This document shows, one piece after another, positions 15,754 to 25,232 of a DNA stretch of 64,000 nt. The DNA lies in assembly GCA_963708865.1 (NCBI GenBank), contig CAVPUC010000009.1:124001-188000 (forward strand), given 5' to 3'. Origin of the DNA: DAIDKA01 sp963708865. Its GTDB lineage: Bacteria > Pseudomonadota > Gammaproteobacteria > Steroidobacterales > Steroidobacteraceae. The position numbers and the translations under genes are program-made. Positions within the stretch are counted from its first letter, which is position 1, and every line of letters starts with the position of its first letter. The notes under the pieces were generated by a model. That model was not told the origin of the DNA. It made no database searches and saw only the letters and a program-made list of their open reading frames with translations.

Positions 15754-17071
15754 CCATGTGCCGGATGATGGCCTGGGCAAAACCTGAGCAGCTCATGAGC
15801 TTCGCGCCGGGCACCAGCCGCTGCAGGTCCTCCTCGACATTGCGACGTGCGGCAATCTCGCGTTTGGTCGCCTTAATGGCCTCGCGCAGCCGCGCCAGGT
15901 CATAGGTGAGTTCCTTGTTCGCGATGGTGCGAGCGACGCCCTTGTCGATCAGATCCGCCGCTTCGGTCCACTTCATGTACCGCAGCATCATCTCGGCCGA
16001 GAGGATCAGGGAGCCGGGATTCACCCGGTCCTTGCCGGCAAACCCCGGCGCCGTGCCATGGGTGGCTTCAAACACCGCCGGTCCGTCACCGATATTGCCT
16101 CCCGGCGCAATGCCAATGCCGCCAACCTGGGCCGCCAGCGCATCGGAGATATAGTCGCCGTTCAAATTGAGCGTGGCGATCACATCGTATTCCTCGGGCC
16201 GCATCAGCGCCTGCTGCAGGAAGTTATCGGCGATCACATCCTTGACCACGATTTGCGATCCGCTGCGCGGATTGCGGAATGTCAGCCAAGGACCTGCGCC
16301 GATCTGAGTCGCGCCGAACTCCTCGCGGGCCAGCTGGTAGCCCCAGTTGCGGAAGGCACCCTCGGTGTACTTCATGATATTGCCCTTGTGAACCAGCGTG
16401 ACCGAGACCCGGTCATCATCGATGGCGTACTGGATGGCCTTGCGCACCAGGCGCTGACTGCCTTCCTTGGAGACCGGCTTGATGCCGATGCCGGAGCTGG
16501 CCGGGAAGCGGATTTCCCGCACATTCAACTGGCGTTGCAGGTAGTCGATGAGCTGATGGACCTCCGGGGTACCCGCCGCCCATTCGATGCCGGCGTAGAT
16601 GTCCTCGGTGTTCTCGCGAAAGATCACCATGTCGGTGAGGCTCGCGTCGGCCATGGGACTCACCACACCGGGAAAGTAGCGGATGGGACGCACGCAAGCG
16701 TACAGATCCAGGTCCTGGCGTATGGCGACATTGAGCGAGCGGATCCCATCCCCCACCGGCGTTTCCAGCGGCCCCTTGATGGACACCACGAAGTCGCGCA
16801 GCACCTGCAGGGTCTCATCCGGTAGCCAGCTGCCATAGCGCTGGTTGGCCTTGGCGCCGGCATAGACTTCCATCCAACGGATCACGCGCTTGCCGCCGTA
16901 GGCCTTGGCGACCGCCGCCTCCACCACCTTGACCATCGCCGGGGTGACATCTATCCCGATGCCATCGCCCTCGATGAACGGAATGATGGGGTCATCCGCC
17001 ACCGTGATCGAGCCGTCGGGGTTGACCCGGATTTTCGTCCCGGTCGGCACCACAATGTGTTCGTAACGCAT
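15746..17071 (-). CDS. icd: Isocitrate dehydrogenase, NADP-type family
   Basis: 441 residues, E. coli Icd family. Substrate site and regulatory serine are in 'VGDGIRSLNVAIRQDLDLYACVRP'; 'DVIADNFLQQALMRPEEYDVI' holds the metal-site Asp. It decarboxylates isocitrate to 2-oxoglutarate. Cofactor residues are mixed: the Tyr/Arg pair matching E. coli Y391/R395 is kept ('TYDLAR'), but the K344-Y345 pair is replaced by Gly-Phe in 'HGTAPGFAGKD'. There is also an insert of roughly 20 residues before the C-terminus compared with E. coli. NADP is still the likelier cofactor. Confidence 0.9.
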   Translation of the reverse strand: MRYEHIVVPTGTKIRVNPDGSITVADDPIIPFIEGDGIGIDVTPAMVKVVEAAVAKAYGGKRVIRWMEVYAGAKANQRYGSWLPDETLQVLRDFVVSIKGPLETPVGDGIRSLNVAIRQDLDLYACVRPIRYFPGVVSPMADASLTDMVIFRENTEDIYAGIEWAAGTPEVHQLIDYLQRQLNVREIRFPASSGIGIKPVSKEGSQRLVRKAIQYAIDDDRVSVTLVHKGNIMKYTEGAFRNWGYQLAREEFGATQIGAGPWLTFRNPRSGSQIVVKDVIADNFLQQALMRPEEYDVIATLNLNGDYISDALAAQVGGIGIAPGGNIGDGPAVFEATHGTAPGFAGKDRVNPGSLILSAEMMLRYMKWTEAADLIDKGVARTIANKELTYDLARLREAIKATKREIAARRNVEEDLQRLVPGAKLMSCSGFAQAIIRHMDD

Positions 17072-17078
17072 CGGCAGC

Positions 17079-18440
17079 TCAGCGTTGACGAATGTTGTGG
17101 CTGCGCTCCGCGATCAGCAAGGCCAGCTCCAGGGCCTGCTCCTGGTTCAAGCGCGGATCCACCGTCGATCGGTACGCGCGCTGCAGGTCCGCATCCGTGA
17201 GCCCGCGCGCGCCACCGGTGCATTCGGTCACATCCTCACCGGTCAACTCGATATGCACCCCGCCCAGGTATGACCCAAGCTCCCCGTGAATGCGAAACGC
17301 CAGATCGATTTCCTTGAGGATGTTCTCGAAGCGGCGGGTCTTGAGGCCCCCGGTGCTGGTCTCGGTGTTGCCGTGCATGGGATCGCACACCCACAGCACG
17401 CTTTGGCCGGTCTCGCGCACCGCCTTGATCAGGCGCGGCAGCGATTTTTCGATGTCCTTGGCGCCGAAGCGATGGATGAAGGTGAGGCGGCCCGGCTGGT
17501 TCTGCGGATTCAAGGTCGTCACCAGGCCCTGCGCCCAGGCGTCATCCATGCCGCTGCTCACCTTGACCGCCACGGGGTTGGAGATGCCGCGGAAGTACTC
17601 AACGTGCGCGCCATCCAGCTGCGCCGTGCGCATGCCGATCCACGGATAGTGAGTGGAGAGGTTGTACCAGCGCTGCTGGCGCGGAATGAAGCGCGTCTGC
17701 GCCTGCTCATACAGCAGGTGCAGGCCCTCGTGGCTGCAATAGAAGTTGGTCTGCGCCGCCTCGTGGATGGGCCGACCGCTGATGCCTTCGAAGAAGTCGA
17801 GCGAGTCGGCAATGGAGTTGGCGATGCGCTGGTAGGCATCCTTCAGCGGGCTGTGGTTAAGAAAGCCCAGATCCCAGTATTCGGGATGGTGCAGATCGGC
17901 AAAGCCGCCATCGATCAGCGCGCGCACAAAATTCAAGGTGAGCGCGGCGCGCTCATAGCCGCGCAGCAGCAGCTGCGGGTCCGGCGCACGCGCCTCGGGG
18001 GTGAATTCGGGACGATTGACCAGGTCCCCGCGGTAGCTCGGCAGCGTCACGCCATTTCTGGTCTCCATGTCTGCGGAGCGCGGCTTCGCATACTGCCCGG
18101 CCATGCGCCCGACCTGGATCACCGGTTTCTTCAAGCCGTGCAGCAGCACGAGACTCATCTGCAGCATGATTTTGAGCTTGCGGGCGATCTGATCCGACTC
18201 GCAGTCCTCAAAAGTCTCGGCGCAGTCACCGCCCTGGAGCAGGAAGGCATCGCCGCGCTGCGCGGCCGCCAGGCGCTCGCGCGCGGCGTCCACTTCCCAG
18301 GACACCACGATCGGCGGCAGGCGCGACAGCTGCGCCACGACCTTTTCGAGGGCGGCGGGATCATCGTAACGGGGCTGCTGTTGGGCAGCCTTGGTGTGCC
18401 AGCTTGCGGGGTGCCAGGAGGTCATAACGGGAGAGCGCAT
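17079..18440 (-). CDS. 3-deoxy-7-phosphoheptulonate (DAHP) synthase, type II
   Basis: About 453 residues of the class II (plant/Mycobacterium type) DAHP synthase family, unrelated in sequence to E. coli AroFGH. Landmarks are 'FLLQGGDCAETFEDC' (metal-binding Cys), 'GRMAGQYAKPRS', 'SSGMDDAWAQGL', 'WVCDPMHGNTE' and 'GVHIELTGEDVTECTGG'. It condenses PEP and erythrose-4-phosphate, opening the shikimate pathway. I start at the Met of 'MRSPVMTSW', 7 bases after GGAA; a longer frame to 18494 is open but looks like leader sequence. Feedback inhibition cannot be judged from sequence. Confidence 0.9.
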   Translation of the reverse strand: MRSPVMTSWHPASWHTKAAQQQPRYDDPAALEKVVAQLSRLPPIVVSWEVDAARERLAAAQRGDAFLLQGGDCAETFEDCESDQIARKLKIMLQMSLVLLHGLKKPVIQVGRMAGQYAKPRSADMETRNGVTLPSYRGDLVNRPEFTPEARAPDPQLLLRGYERAALTLNFVRALIDGGFADLHHPEYWDLGFLNHSPLKDAYQRIANSIADSLDFFEGISGRPIHEAAQTNFYCSHEGLHLLYEQAQTRFIPRQQRWYNLSTHYPWIGMRTAQLDGAHVEYFRGISNPVAVKVSSGMDDAWAQGLVTTLNPQNQPGRLTFIHRFGAKDIEKSLPRLIKAVRETGQSVLWVCDPMHGNTETSTGGLKTRRFENILKEIDLAFRIHGELGSYLGGVHIELTGEDVTECTGGARGLTDADLQRAYRSTVDPRLNQEQALELALLIAERSHNIRQR

Positions 18441-18536
18441 AAAGGGGTTCCGATACACCCGGGCACTGCCCCGGGACACAAAAAACCGGTGCAAAGCCTA
18501 GCACGAAACGCTTTGCCGGCCATGTTTGGGCGCCCC

Positions 18537-19383
18537 TCAGCCGCGCTCAGCGGCCTTGGCTTCCTGCCACAGCGCCTCCCACTGCTCCAGGGTCAGATCC
18601 GTCAACACGATGGCACGCTCGCGGGCGAGGGATTCCATGCTCGCGAAGCGCCGTTCGAACTTCGCATTGGCGGCGCGCAGCGCCCCTTCGGCATCGGCGC
18701 CGACATGCCGCCCCCAATTGGCGATCGCAAACAACAGATCCCCCATCTCCTCCACCAGGTGTGGCGGCGGCCCAGCAGACGGCGGGTGATCGCGCGCCTC
18801 GAGCGCCGCCTCATCGAGCTCGGCGAGTTCCTCACTGATCTTGGCACGCACATCGCGCATGTCGGTCCAGTCAAAGCCCACCCGTGCGGCACGCTTGCCC
18901 AGCTTCTGCGCCCGGGTCAGCGCCGGCAGCGCCCGCGGTACGTCTGCCAGCACGGCGGCCGTGCCGGGGGCGCCGGCGGCGGCGGCGCGCTCGCGGGCCT
19001 TCTGCTCCTCCCAGGCCACCAGCACCTCCTGCGCGGTGTTGGCATTGGCCTCGGCGAAGACATGCGGATGCCGCCGCACCAGCTTGTCATGGATGCCACG
19101 CGCGATGGCCTCGAAGTCGAACCAGCCGCGCTCCTGGGCGAGCTGCGCATAGAACACTACCTGAAACAGCAGGTCGCCCGAGCTCATCGCGCAATTTAGC
19201 GGGTGTCTCACCCGCCTGGATGGCATCCACCACCTCGTAGGCTTCCTCGAGCGTATAGGGGGCGATGCTGGCGAAGGTCTGCGCGCGATCCCATGGGCAG
19301 CCGCTCACGGGGTCACGCAATTTCACCATCAGCGCCAGAAGCTCGGCCACGGCAGGCAATTCGGTAGTGCCGGTTCGTGACAT
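18537..19383 (-). CDS. mazG: Nucleoside triphosphate pyrophosphohydrolase MazG (one frameshift)
   Basis: A two-domain MazG, about 281 residues once repaired. The first domain has 'CPWDRAQTFASI', 'TLEEAYEVVDAI' and 'DELGDLLFQVVFYAQ'; the second has 'KISEELAELDEA' and 'HLVEEMGDLLFAIANWGRHV', the acidic Mg-binding helices. It hydrolyses dNTPs/NTPs to monophosphates, cleaning damaged nucleotides and lowering (p)ppGpp responses. The two halves lie in different frames: a run of three C at 19177-19179 should be two. The start at 19383 is 5 bases after AAGGAG, which is embedded in the end of the NUDIX gene. Confidence 0.85.
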
Positions 19384-19385
19384 GG

Positions 19386-20054
19386 TCACTCCTTGCAGAG
19401 GCGATACAGGTTCATGAGCATGCCGGCCGTCGCGCCCCAGATATTGCGTTCGCCCACGGGAATGTCGGTGAGCTGCACGGCCGGCAGGTCCGGCACGTAC
19501 TGACGCAGGCGCGGGCGGAAGTTGGCCGGATCAAACAGGTAATTGAGCGGCACCTCGAAAGTCTCCTCGACCTCGCGCGCATCCGCCGCCAGCGTGAAGC
19601 CCGGACGCACGAACGCCACCACCGGCGTCACGCGAAAGCCGGTGCCGATGATGTGATCGGGCAGAAAGCCGATGACGGTGATGAATGCCGCATCCAGGCC
19701 CACCTCCTCCCGGGCTTCACGCAATGCCGCGGCGATCGGGCTGGCATCGGAGCTCTCCAGCCGCCCGCCCGGAAAGCTGATCTGCCCGGCGTGATGCTTG
19801 AGCGCGCTCGCCCGCTGGGTGAACAGCACCGTGGGCGACGGATCGCGCAGCACGATGGGGATGAGCACGGCGGCCGGCACCAGCTTCTCCGGCACGAAAC
19901 GCTCAAAGGCGCGGCTCGCCTCCGCCGTAAGTCCCGGCAGCACCCAGTCCGCGCGCTCGTGCCGGGCGGTGCTGCCGCGCAGGCGCTCGGCGATCCGTCG
20001 CTGCCAGAACTGGGGATCCTCAGCCACCGCCACCGCTGCCGCCCTTGATGCCAC
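19386..20054 (-). CDS. NUDIX hydrolase, CoA pyrophosphatase-like (NudL/UPF0035)
   Basis: Up to 222 residues. The NUDIX box runs through 'GGRLESSDASPIAAAL' and 'REAREEVGL', and the CoA-type signature 'LFTQRASALKHHAGQISFPGG' precedes it, as in NudL/PCD1 enzymes that split CoA into phosphopantetheine and 3',5'-ADP. The open frame overlaps the 3' end of fumC by 35 bases; a GTG a few codons in could be the real start. Its last codons contain the mazG ribosome binding site, so the two are closely coupled. Confidence 0.8.
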   Translation of the reverse strand: MASRAAAVAVAEDPQFWQRRIAERLRGSTARHERADWVLPGLTAEASRAFERFVPEKLVPAAVLIPIVLRDPSPTVLFTQRASALKHHAGQISFPGGRLESSDASPIAAALREAREEVGLDAAFITVIGFLPDHIIGTGFRVTPVVAFVRPGFTLAADAREVEETFEVPLNYLFDPANFRPRLRQYVPDLPAVQLTDIPVGERNIWGATAGMLMNLYRLCKE

Positions 20055-21423
20055 CGCGGGTCAGCTCCAGGGGGTCGAGCAATGTCGAGAGCTGCGCGGG
20101 CTGCAAATCGGTCATCTGCTGCGCCACATCGCGGATCGGCAGCCCTTGCGCATAGGCCTGCTTGGCGATGGCGGCGCCCTTCTCGTACCCGATGATCGAA
20201 TTGAGCGCGGTCACGAGGATCGGGTTGCGCGCGAGCGCCTCCTGCAAGCGGCCTTCATTGACGGTGAAGCCTGCGAGCGCCCGATCGGCGAGCGCCTGCA
20301 GCACGTTGGCCAGCAGGCGAATGCTTTCCAGGAGGTTGTAGGCAATCAGCGGCAGCATCACGTTCAACTGGAAGTTGCCGGACTGGCCGCCGATGGTGAT
20401 GGCCGCATCGTTACCGATGACTTCCGCGGCGACCATGGCCGCAGCCTCCGGAATCACCGGATTGACCTTGCCGGGCATGATGCTGCTGCCCGGCTGCAGC
20501 GCCGGTAGCGCAATCTCGCTAAGGCCGGCGAGCGGGCCGCTGTTCATCCAGCGCAGATCATTCGCCATTTTCATGACGCTCACGGCGATGACCTTCAGCT
20601 GTCCCGACAGCTCCACCGCCGCATCCTGGCTGGACAGCGACTCGAAATAATTGCGGCTGGGCACAAAAGCGATGCCCGTGATCGCTGCCAGCTCCGCGCA
20701 GAACACGCTGCCGAACTGCGGGTGCGCGTTGATGCCGGTGCCCACGGCAGTGCCACCCTGCGCCAGGGCGAGCAGCCGAGGCGCCACGCTGTTGAGGCGC
20801 GCCTGGCCGTTTTCCAGCTGCGTGCGCCAGCCGGAGAGTTCCTGCGCGAGCGTCACCGGCATCGCGTCCATCAGATGCGTGCGTCCGGTCTTCACGACCG
20901 TCGCAAGCTCAAGTTCCCGGGTGCGAAGCACCGCGCAGACCCGCGCCAGCGCCGGTTGCAGCTGCGCCTGGGTCGCGAGCGCCGCGCTCACGTGGATGGC
21001 GGTCGGGATGACATCGTTGCTGCTCTGGCCCATGTTGACATCATCATTGGGGTGCACCGCACGACCCAGGCGCGCGGCAGCGAGGTGCGCGATCACCTCA
21101 TTGGCATTCATGTTGGTGCTGGTGCCCGAGCCGGTCTGGAAAATATCGATCGGGAAGTGGGCATCGTGGCGCCCCTCGGCCACTTCCGCCGCGCACGCGG
21201 CGATCGCCTGCGCGAGGGTCCCGTCCAGCAATCCGAGCTTGGCGTTCGCCAGTGCCGCGGCCTGCTTGATCACACCCAGCGCGCGGATGAAGGCTCGCGG
21301 CAGCGGCCGGCCGCTGATGGGAAAATTCTCTACGGCACGCTGCGTCTGCGCGCCCCACAGCGCATCGGCAGGCACCCGCAATTCGCCCATGCTGTCGCGT
21401 TCAGTACGGAAAGAAGCTGTCAT
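20020..21423 (-). CDS. fumC: Fumarate hydratase, class II
   Basis: 467 residues, full length. The aspartase/fumarase signature 'GSSIMPGKVNP', 'SGTSTNMNANEV', 'NDDVNMGQSSNDV' and 'KTGRTHLMDAMPV' identify an oxygen-stable FumC converting fumarate and malate in the TCA cycle. The ATG at 21423 is 8 bases after GGAG; a GTG nine bases upstream is the alternative. It is divergent from purB, and its C-terminus ends in an unusual Gly-rich tail ('GGIKGGSGGGG'). Confidence 0.94.
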   Translation of the reverse strand: MTASFRTERDSMGELRVPADALWGAQTQRAVENFPISGRPLPRAFIRALGVIKQAAALANAKLGLLDGTLAQAIAACAAEVAEGRHDAHFPIDIFQTGSGTSTNMNANEVIAHLAAARLGRAVHPNDDVNMGQSSNDVIPTAIHVSAALATQAQLQPALARVCAVLRTRELELATVVKTGRTHLMDAMPVTLAQELSGWRTQLENGQARLNSVAPRLLALAQGGTAVGTGINAHPQFGSVFCAELAAITGIAFVPSRNYFESLSSQDAAVELSGQLKVIAVSVMKMANDLRWMNSGPLAGLSEIALPALQPGSSIMPGKVNPVIPEAAAMVAAEVIGNDAAITIGGQSGNFQLNVMLPLIAYNLLESIRLLANVLQALADRALAGFTVNEGRLQEALARNPILVTALNSIIGYEKGAAIAKQAYAQGLPIRDVAQQMTDLQPAQLSTLLDPLELTRGGIKGGSGGGG

Positions 21424-21494
21424 CAAATGCACTCCGGCACGGTATCATTGCAAATCCTAACACCCCGTATTGCCGCCTGCCGGATTGCGCGCGT

Positions 21495-22868
21495 ATGTCT
21501 TCGACCGACACCTTCGCCCTCACCGCCCTGTCGCCCTTGGATGGCCGTTATGCGCGCGCCACCGAACCGCTGCGTGCACTGCTGTCCGAGTCCGGACTGA
21601 TCCACGAGCGTATCCGCATCGAGGCATTGTGGCTGATGCACCTGGCGCTGGCAGCGCCCATGCTGACCGGCGCCGGATTGTCACCGCGCGTGCGCGCCGC
21701 GGCACAGGGCCTGGCTGACCAGCCGCCGGCGGATGCCGCCCTGCTGGTCAAGCGCATCGAAGCGCGCACCAATCACGATGTGAAGGCGGTCGAGTACTAC
21801 GTGCGCGAGGTGCTGCAGGGCGCCGGTGCCACGGACGCCAACCTCGAACTCGTTCATTTCGGCTGCACCTCGGAGGACATCAACAATCTGAGCTACGCGA
21901 GGCTGCTGGCCGCCGCGCGTGGGGTGATGCTCGCGGCGGCCGGGGAACTCATCGGCATGCTCACGGCGCTGGCAGATCGTTACGCCGATCTGCCGATGCT
22001 GGCGCGCACCCATGGCCAGCCGGCCAGTCCCACCACACTGGGCAAGGAGTTCGCCAATGTGGTGGCGCGCCTTAAGCGCGCTCAGCAGCGCCTCGCAGGC
22101 GTTGCGATATTGGGCAAGTGGAATGGTGCGGTGGGAAATTTCAATGCGCATGCGGCGGCCCTGCCGCAGCTGCCATGGCCGCAGGTCGCGCAGCGCTTCG
22201 TGGAATCGCTGGGGCTGATCAACAATCCGTTCACCACCCAGATCGAGCCGCATGACTGGATCGGCGAATACTGCGATGCGCTCGCCGCCTTCAATGTCAT
22301 CAACATCGACCTGTGCCGCGACCTGTGGGGCTATGTGTCGCTCGGCTACCTGCGCCAGAAAGCGGTCGCCGGCGAGGTCGGCTCCTCCACCATGCCGCAC
22401 AAGATCAATCCGATTGATTTCGAAAATGGCGAGGGCAATCTCGGACTCGCCAATGCGCTGCTGCGGCACTTCGCCGAGAAACTGCCGGTGTCGCGTTGGC
22501 AGCGCGATCTCACCGACTCCACCGTGCTGCGCAACGTCGGTGTCGCGCTCGGTCACAGTCTGGTCGCGTGGCGCTCGATACTGCGGGGCCTGGGGAAGAT
22601 CGATGCCGATCCGGCGCGCATCGGCAGCGACATCGAGGGCGCGTGGGAAGTGCTGGGCGAGGCGGTGCAGACGGTGCTGCGCGCACAGGGCATCGCGCAC
22701 GGCTACGAACTGCTGAAGGACTTCAGCCGCGGACGCCCCATTGATGGGCCCGCTCTGGCAACCTTTATCGAGACCTTGCCCATAAGTGCGGCGCAGAAGG
22801 CCCGGCTGCAGCAATTGAAGCCTCAGGATTATGTTGGATTGGCCGCTGAGCTTGCGCGCAAGGTCTAA
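21495..22868 (+). CDS. purB: Adenylosuccinate lyase
   Basis: 457 residues of the E. coli PurB type. 'HDVKAVEYYVREVL', 'HFGCTSEDINNLSYA', 'LARTHGQPASPTTLGKE' and the superfamily signature 'SSTMPHKINPIDFENGEGN' are all present. It acts twice in purine synthesis, releasing fumarate from SAICAR and from adenylosuccinate. Divergent from fumC across about 70 bases, which links the fumarate-producing and fumarate-using genes only by position. Confidence 0.95.
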   Translation: MSSTDTFALTALSPLDGRYARATEPLRALLSESGLIHERIRIEALWLMHLALAAPMLTGAGLSPRVRAAAQGLADQPPADAALLVKRIEARTNHDVKAVEYYVREVLQGAGATDANLELVHFGCTSEDINNLSYARLLAAARGVMLAAAGELIGMLTALADRYADLPMLARTHGQPASPTTLGKEFANVVARLKRAQQRLAGVAILGKWNGAVGNFNAHAAALPQLPWPQVAQRFVESLGLINNPFTTQIEPHDWIGEYCDALAAFNVINIDLCRDLWGYVSLGYLRQKAVAGEVGSSTMPHKINPIDFENGEGNLGLANALLRHFAEKLPVSRWQRDLTDSTVLRNVGVALGHSLVAWRSILRGLGKIDADPARIGSDIEGAWEVLGEAVQTVLRAQGIAHGYELLKDFSRGRPIDGPALATFIETLPISAAQKARLQQLKPQDYVGLAAELARKV

Positions 22869-23025
22869 CCGCTGCGCATTATTGAGTGACCTGCGCCACG
22901 AATCCGGTGCACCCCCAGAGGGCAACTGGGTCAAAGCGTGATCGGCTCCACAATGCACCCGCAGCAGCCTTTCTAAGATCGCTCAGCCTGCTTTCTCGCA
23001 GGCGTATAAAACGAGCGGTCTCAAC

Positions 23026-23625
23026 GTGGGATTCTCCGGGGATGCTGAGGATACGGGAGTGCTGGCATCGCTGGCGCATGCCCGCTTCACCCCGGAAAAA
23101 TCCTCAGGCGTCGTGAGCCTCGCCACCCCGCAGCGCAGCGCCGAACCGATGTCAGTGATCACCAGCATCGCCGAGGCCCGCATCGCCGTGGACACCGCCG
23201 CCGCTTCGGCCAATCGCATGCTGTCCATCTATACCCAGGATCTGGAGCCGGAGGTCTACGACCAGACGCCGTTTCTGGAGATCATCAAGAGTTTTGTGCT
23301 GGCCCACAGTTTCGCCAAAGTGCGCGTGCTGCTGGTGGACCCCACCCGGGTCATGACCGACACCAACCGCTTCATCGCCATGGGACGACGGCTGTCCACC
23401 TACATCGACATCCGCTACGTGGCGAGCCACATGCCGCAGCAGCGCTCCTGCGCCTATCTGATCGCGGATGAACGGGCGATCGTGTACCGCCTGCGCGCCG
23501 ATACCTGGGACGGCATCGCCGACTTCAACAATCCGGCAGTGGCGCGGCTGCACTTGGTCGAATTCGATACGGTCTGGAATGCGAGCGCCCCGGAGCGCGC
23601 CCTGCGGGTCGCCCGTCATAGTTGA
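23026..23625 (+). CDS. Conserved hypothetical protein
   Basis: 199 residues from a GTG; a start at the ATG of 23149 ('MSVITSIAEARIAVD') would give 158. I see no enzymatic motif, signal peptide or membrane helix. 'RMLSIYTQDLEPEVYDQTPFLEIIKSFVLAHSF' followed by 'KVRVLLVDPTRVM' and 'ERAIVYRLRADTWDG' looks like an alpha/beta domain similar to small phospholipase-D-like or DUF7931-type domains found downstream of purB in related bacteria; I am not certain of the family. The N-terminal 40 residues are low-complexity and may not be translated. Confidence 0.6.
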   Translation: MGFSGDAEDTGVLASLAHARFTPEKSSGVVSLATPQRSAEPMSVITSIAEARIAVDTAAASANRMLSIYTQDLEPEVYDQTPFLEIIKSFVLAHSFAKVRVLLVDPTRVMTDTNRFIAMGRRLSTYIDIRYVASHMPQQRSCAYLIADERAIVYRLRADTWDGIADFNNPAVARLHLVEFDTVWNASAPERALRVARHS

Positions 23626-23672
23626 CGCCGGCGCCCTGAGGAGTCGCGGCGGGATGGCTATAATGTCCGTTC

Positions 23673-24158
23673 ATGCCACTGCCACCGGATATCACCGTCG
23701 CCGCGCTTGCCGAAAGGCAGGGCCGATTCCTGCTGGTTGAGGAGCGCATCGCCCGGCGGTTGGTGTTCAATCAGCCCGCCGGGCACGTCGAGCGGGGCGA
23801 GACCCTGCTGCAAGCCGTCGCCCGCGAAACGCGCGAGGAAACCGCCTGGCGTTTCATCAGCGAGTCGTTCCTGGGGGCCTACCAGTGGCGCCATCCCGGC
23901 ACCGGACGCGCTTCCCTGCGCTTCGCCTTCATCGGCAGCGTCACCGACCATGATGCATTGCAGCCGCTCGATCACGGCATCCTGCGCACGCATTGGCTGA
24001 CCCGTGGGCAGCTGCTGGAGCGCGAGGCGCGCCTGCGCAGCCCGCTGGTGCTGCGCTGTATCGATGATTACCTGGCCGGCCAGCGCCGCCCGCTCGAGGG
24101 CATCGGCCACCTGGACATCGAGGGCGCCCGGGATATTCCCTCAATCGAGGTGGCATGA
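23673..24158 (+). CDS. nudJ: NUDIX hydrolase, NudJ-like phosphatase
   Basis: 161 residues. The NUDIX box is 'GHVERGETLLQAVARETREE' followed by TAW, and the compact domain with the following 'GAYQWRHPGTGRASLRFAF' matches NudJ, a thiamine pyrophosphate/nucleoside triphosphate phosphatase. It is directly upstream of mnmA with an ATGA overlap, the same pairing as in E. coli (nudJ-mnmA), which supports the call over generic NUDIX assignments. Confidence 0.85.
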   Translation: MPLPPDITVAALAERQGRFLLVEERIARRLVFNQPAGHVERGETLLQAVARETREETAWRFISESFLGAYQWRHPGTGRASLRFAFIGSVTDHDALQPLDHGILRTHWLTRGQLLEREARLRSPLVLRCIDDYLAGQRRPLEGIGHLDIEGARDIPSIEVA

Positions 24159-25232
24159 TCCTCGTCGGTCTGTCGGGAGGCGTGGACTCGGCGGTCGCCG
24201 CGCTGTTGCTGGTGGAGCGCGGTGTCGAGGTGCAGGGCCTCTTCATGAGCAACTGGGACGAGGCGGATGGGTATTGCACCCAGGCCGAGGACTTCCAGGA
24301 CGCGCGCGCCGTGGCGCGGGTGCTGGGCATTCCCCTGCACCGGGCGAACTTCGCGGCCGACTACCGCAGCCGGGTGTTCGAGTACTTCCTGGCCGAACAC
24401 CGCGCCGGTCGGACCCCGAACCCCGATGTGCTGTGCAACCGCGAGGTGAAATTCGGCGTCGCCCTCAAGCACGCGCGGCGCCTGGGGGCGAGCCAGTTCG
24501 CCACCGGACATTACGCCCGCCTCACGTGCGAGGCGGGCGAGGTGCAGCTGCTGAAGGCCGTGGACGCGGCGAAGGATCAGACCTACTTCCTGCATGCCGT
24601 GCACCCCGCGGATCTGCAACAGGCCTGCATGCCGGTGGGTGACTACACCAAGGCGCAGGTGCGCGAGCGCGCGCGCGCCGCGGGTCTGCCGGTCTTCGAC
24701 AAGCCCGACAGCACCGGCATCTGCTTCATCGGCGAGCGCCCGTTCCGGGATTTTCTGCGCCAGTACCTGAACGAGACGCCCGGACCGATTGAGTCGCCCG
24801 CCGGGGAGCCGCTCGGTACGCACTGCGGGCTGCCCTTCTATACCATCGGTCAGCGCGGCGGCCTCGGCCTGGGCGGCCGCCGGGACAGCGAGGCGGCGCC
24901 CTGGTATGTCGCGGCCAAGGATGTGGCCCGCAACGTGCTGATCGCCGTCCAGGGTCATGACCATCCGCTGCTGTGTGCGCGTGAGCTGACGTGCGAGAAG
25001 CTGCACTGGCTGGTCAGCGCCGCCCACGGCGCCCCGGCGCTGCACGGTTCGCGTGCGCCATCGCCATGCCGACCAGCCTGCCATGCTCCAGCCGCTGCCC
25101 GACGGCACGGCCCGCGTGATTTTCGATGTCCCGCAGCGTGCCTTGACCCCGGGCCAGTTCGCGGTCGCCTATGATGCGGATCGCTGCCTGGGGGGTGGAA
25201 CGATCAGCGCCGTCGCGGCGCGCGGGTCTTGA
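24155..25232 (+). CDS. mnmA: tRNA-specific 2-thiouridylase MnmA (one frameshift)
   Basis: About 360 residues. The PP-loop 'GLSGGVDSAVAALLL' binds ATP; the catalytic cysteines lie in 'NPDVLCNREVKFG' and 'DSTGICFIGERPFRDFL'; 'FYTIGQRGGLGLGG' is the mid-domain signature. It puts sulfur on wobble U34 of Lys, Glu and Gln tRNAs. The frame breaks at about 25041-25050, after 'HGAPAL'; the true C-terminus ('RVRHRHADQPAML' to 'CLGGGTISA') is in another frame and ends at 25232. The break sits in GCGCTGC repeats and may be loss of a repeat unit. The 3' end overlaps the convergent LysR gene by 29 bases. Confidence 0.9.

Noticed and set aside
17286..19199. A 637-codon open frame on the plus strand
   Set aside because: It is antisense to DAHP synthase and mazG, with His/Arg/Gln-rich composition typical of GC-rich shadow frames.
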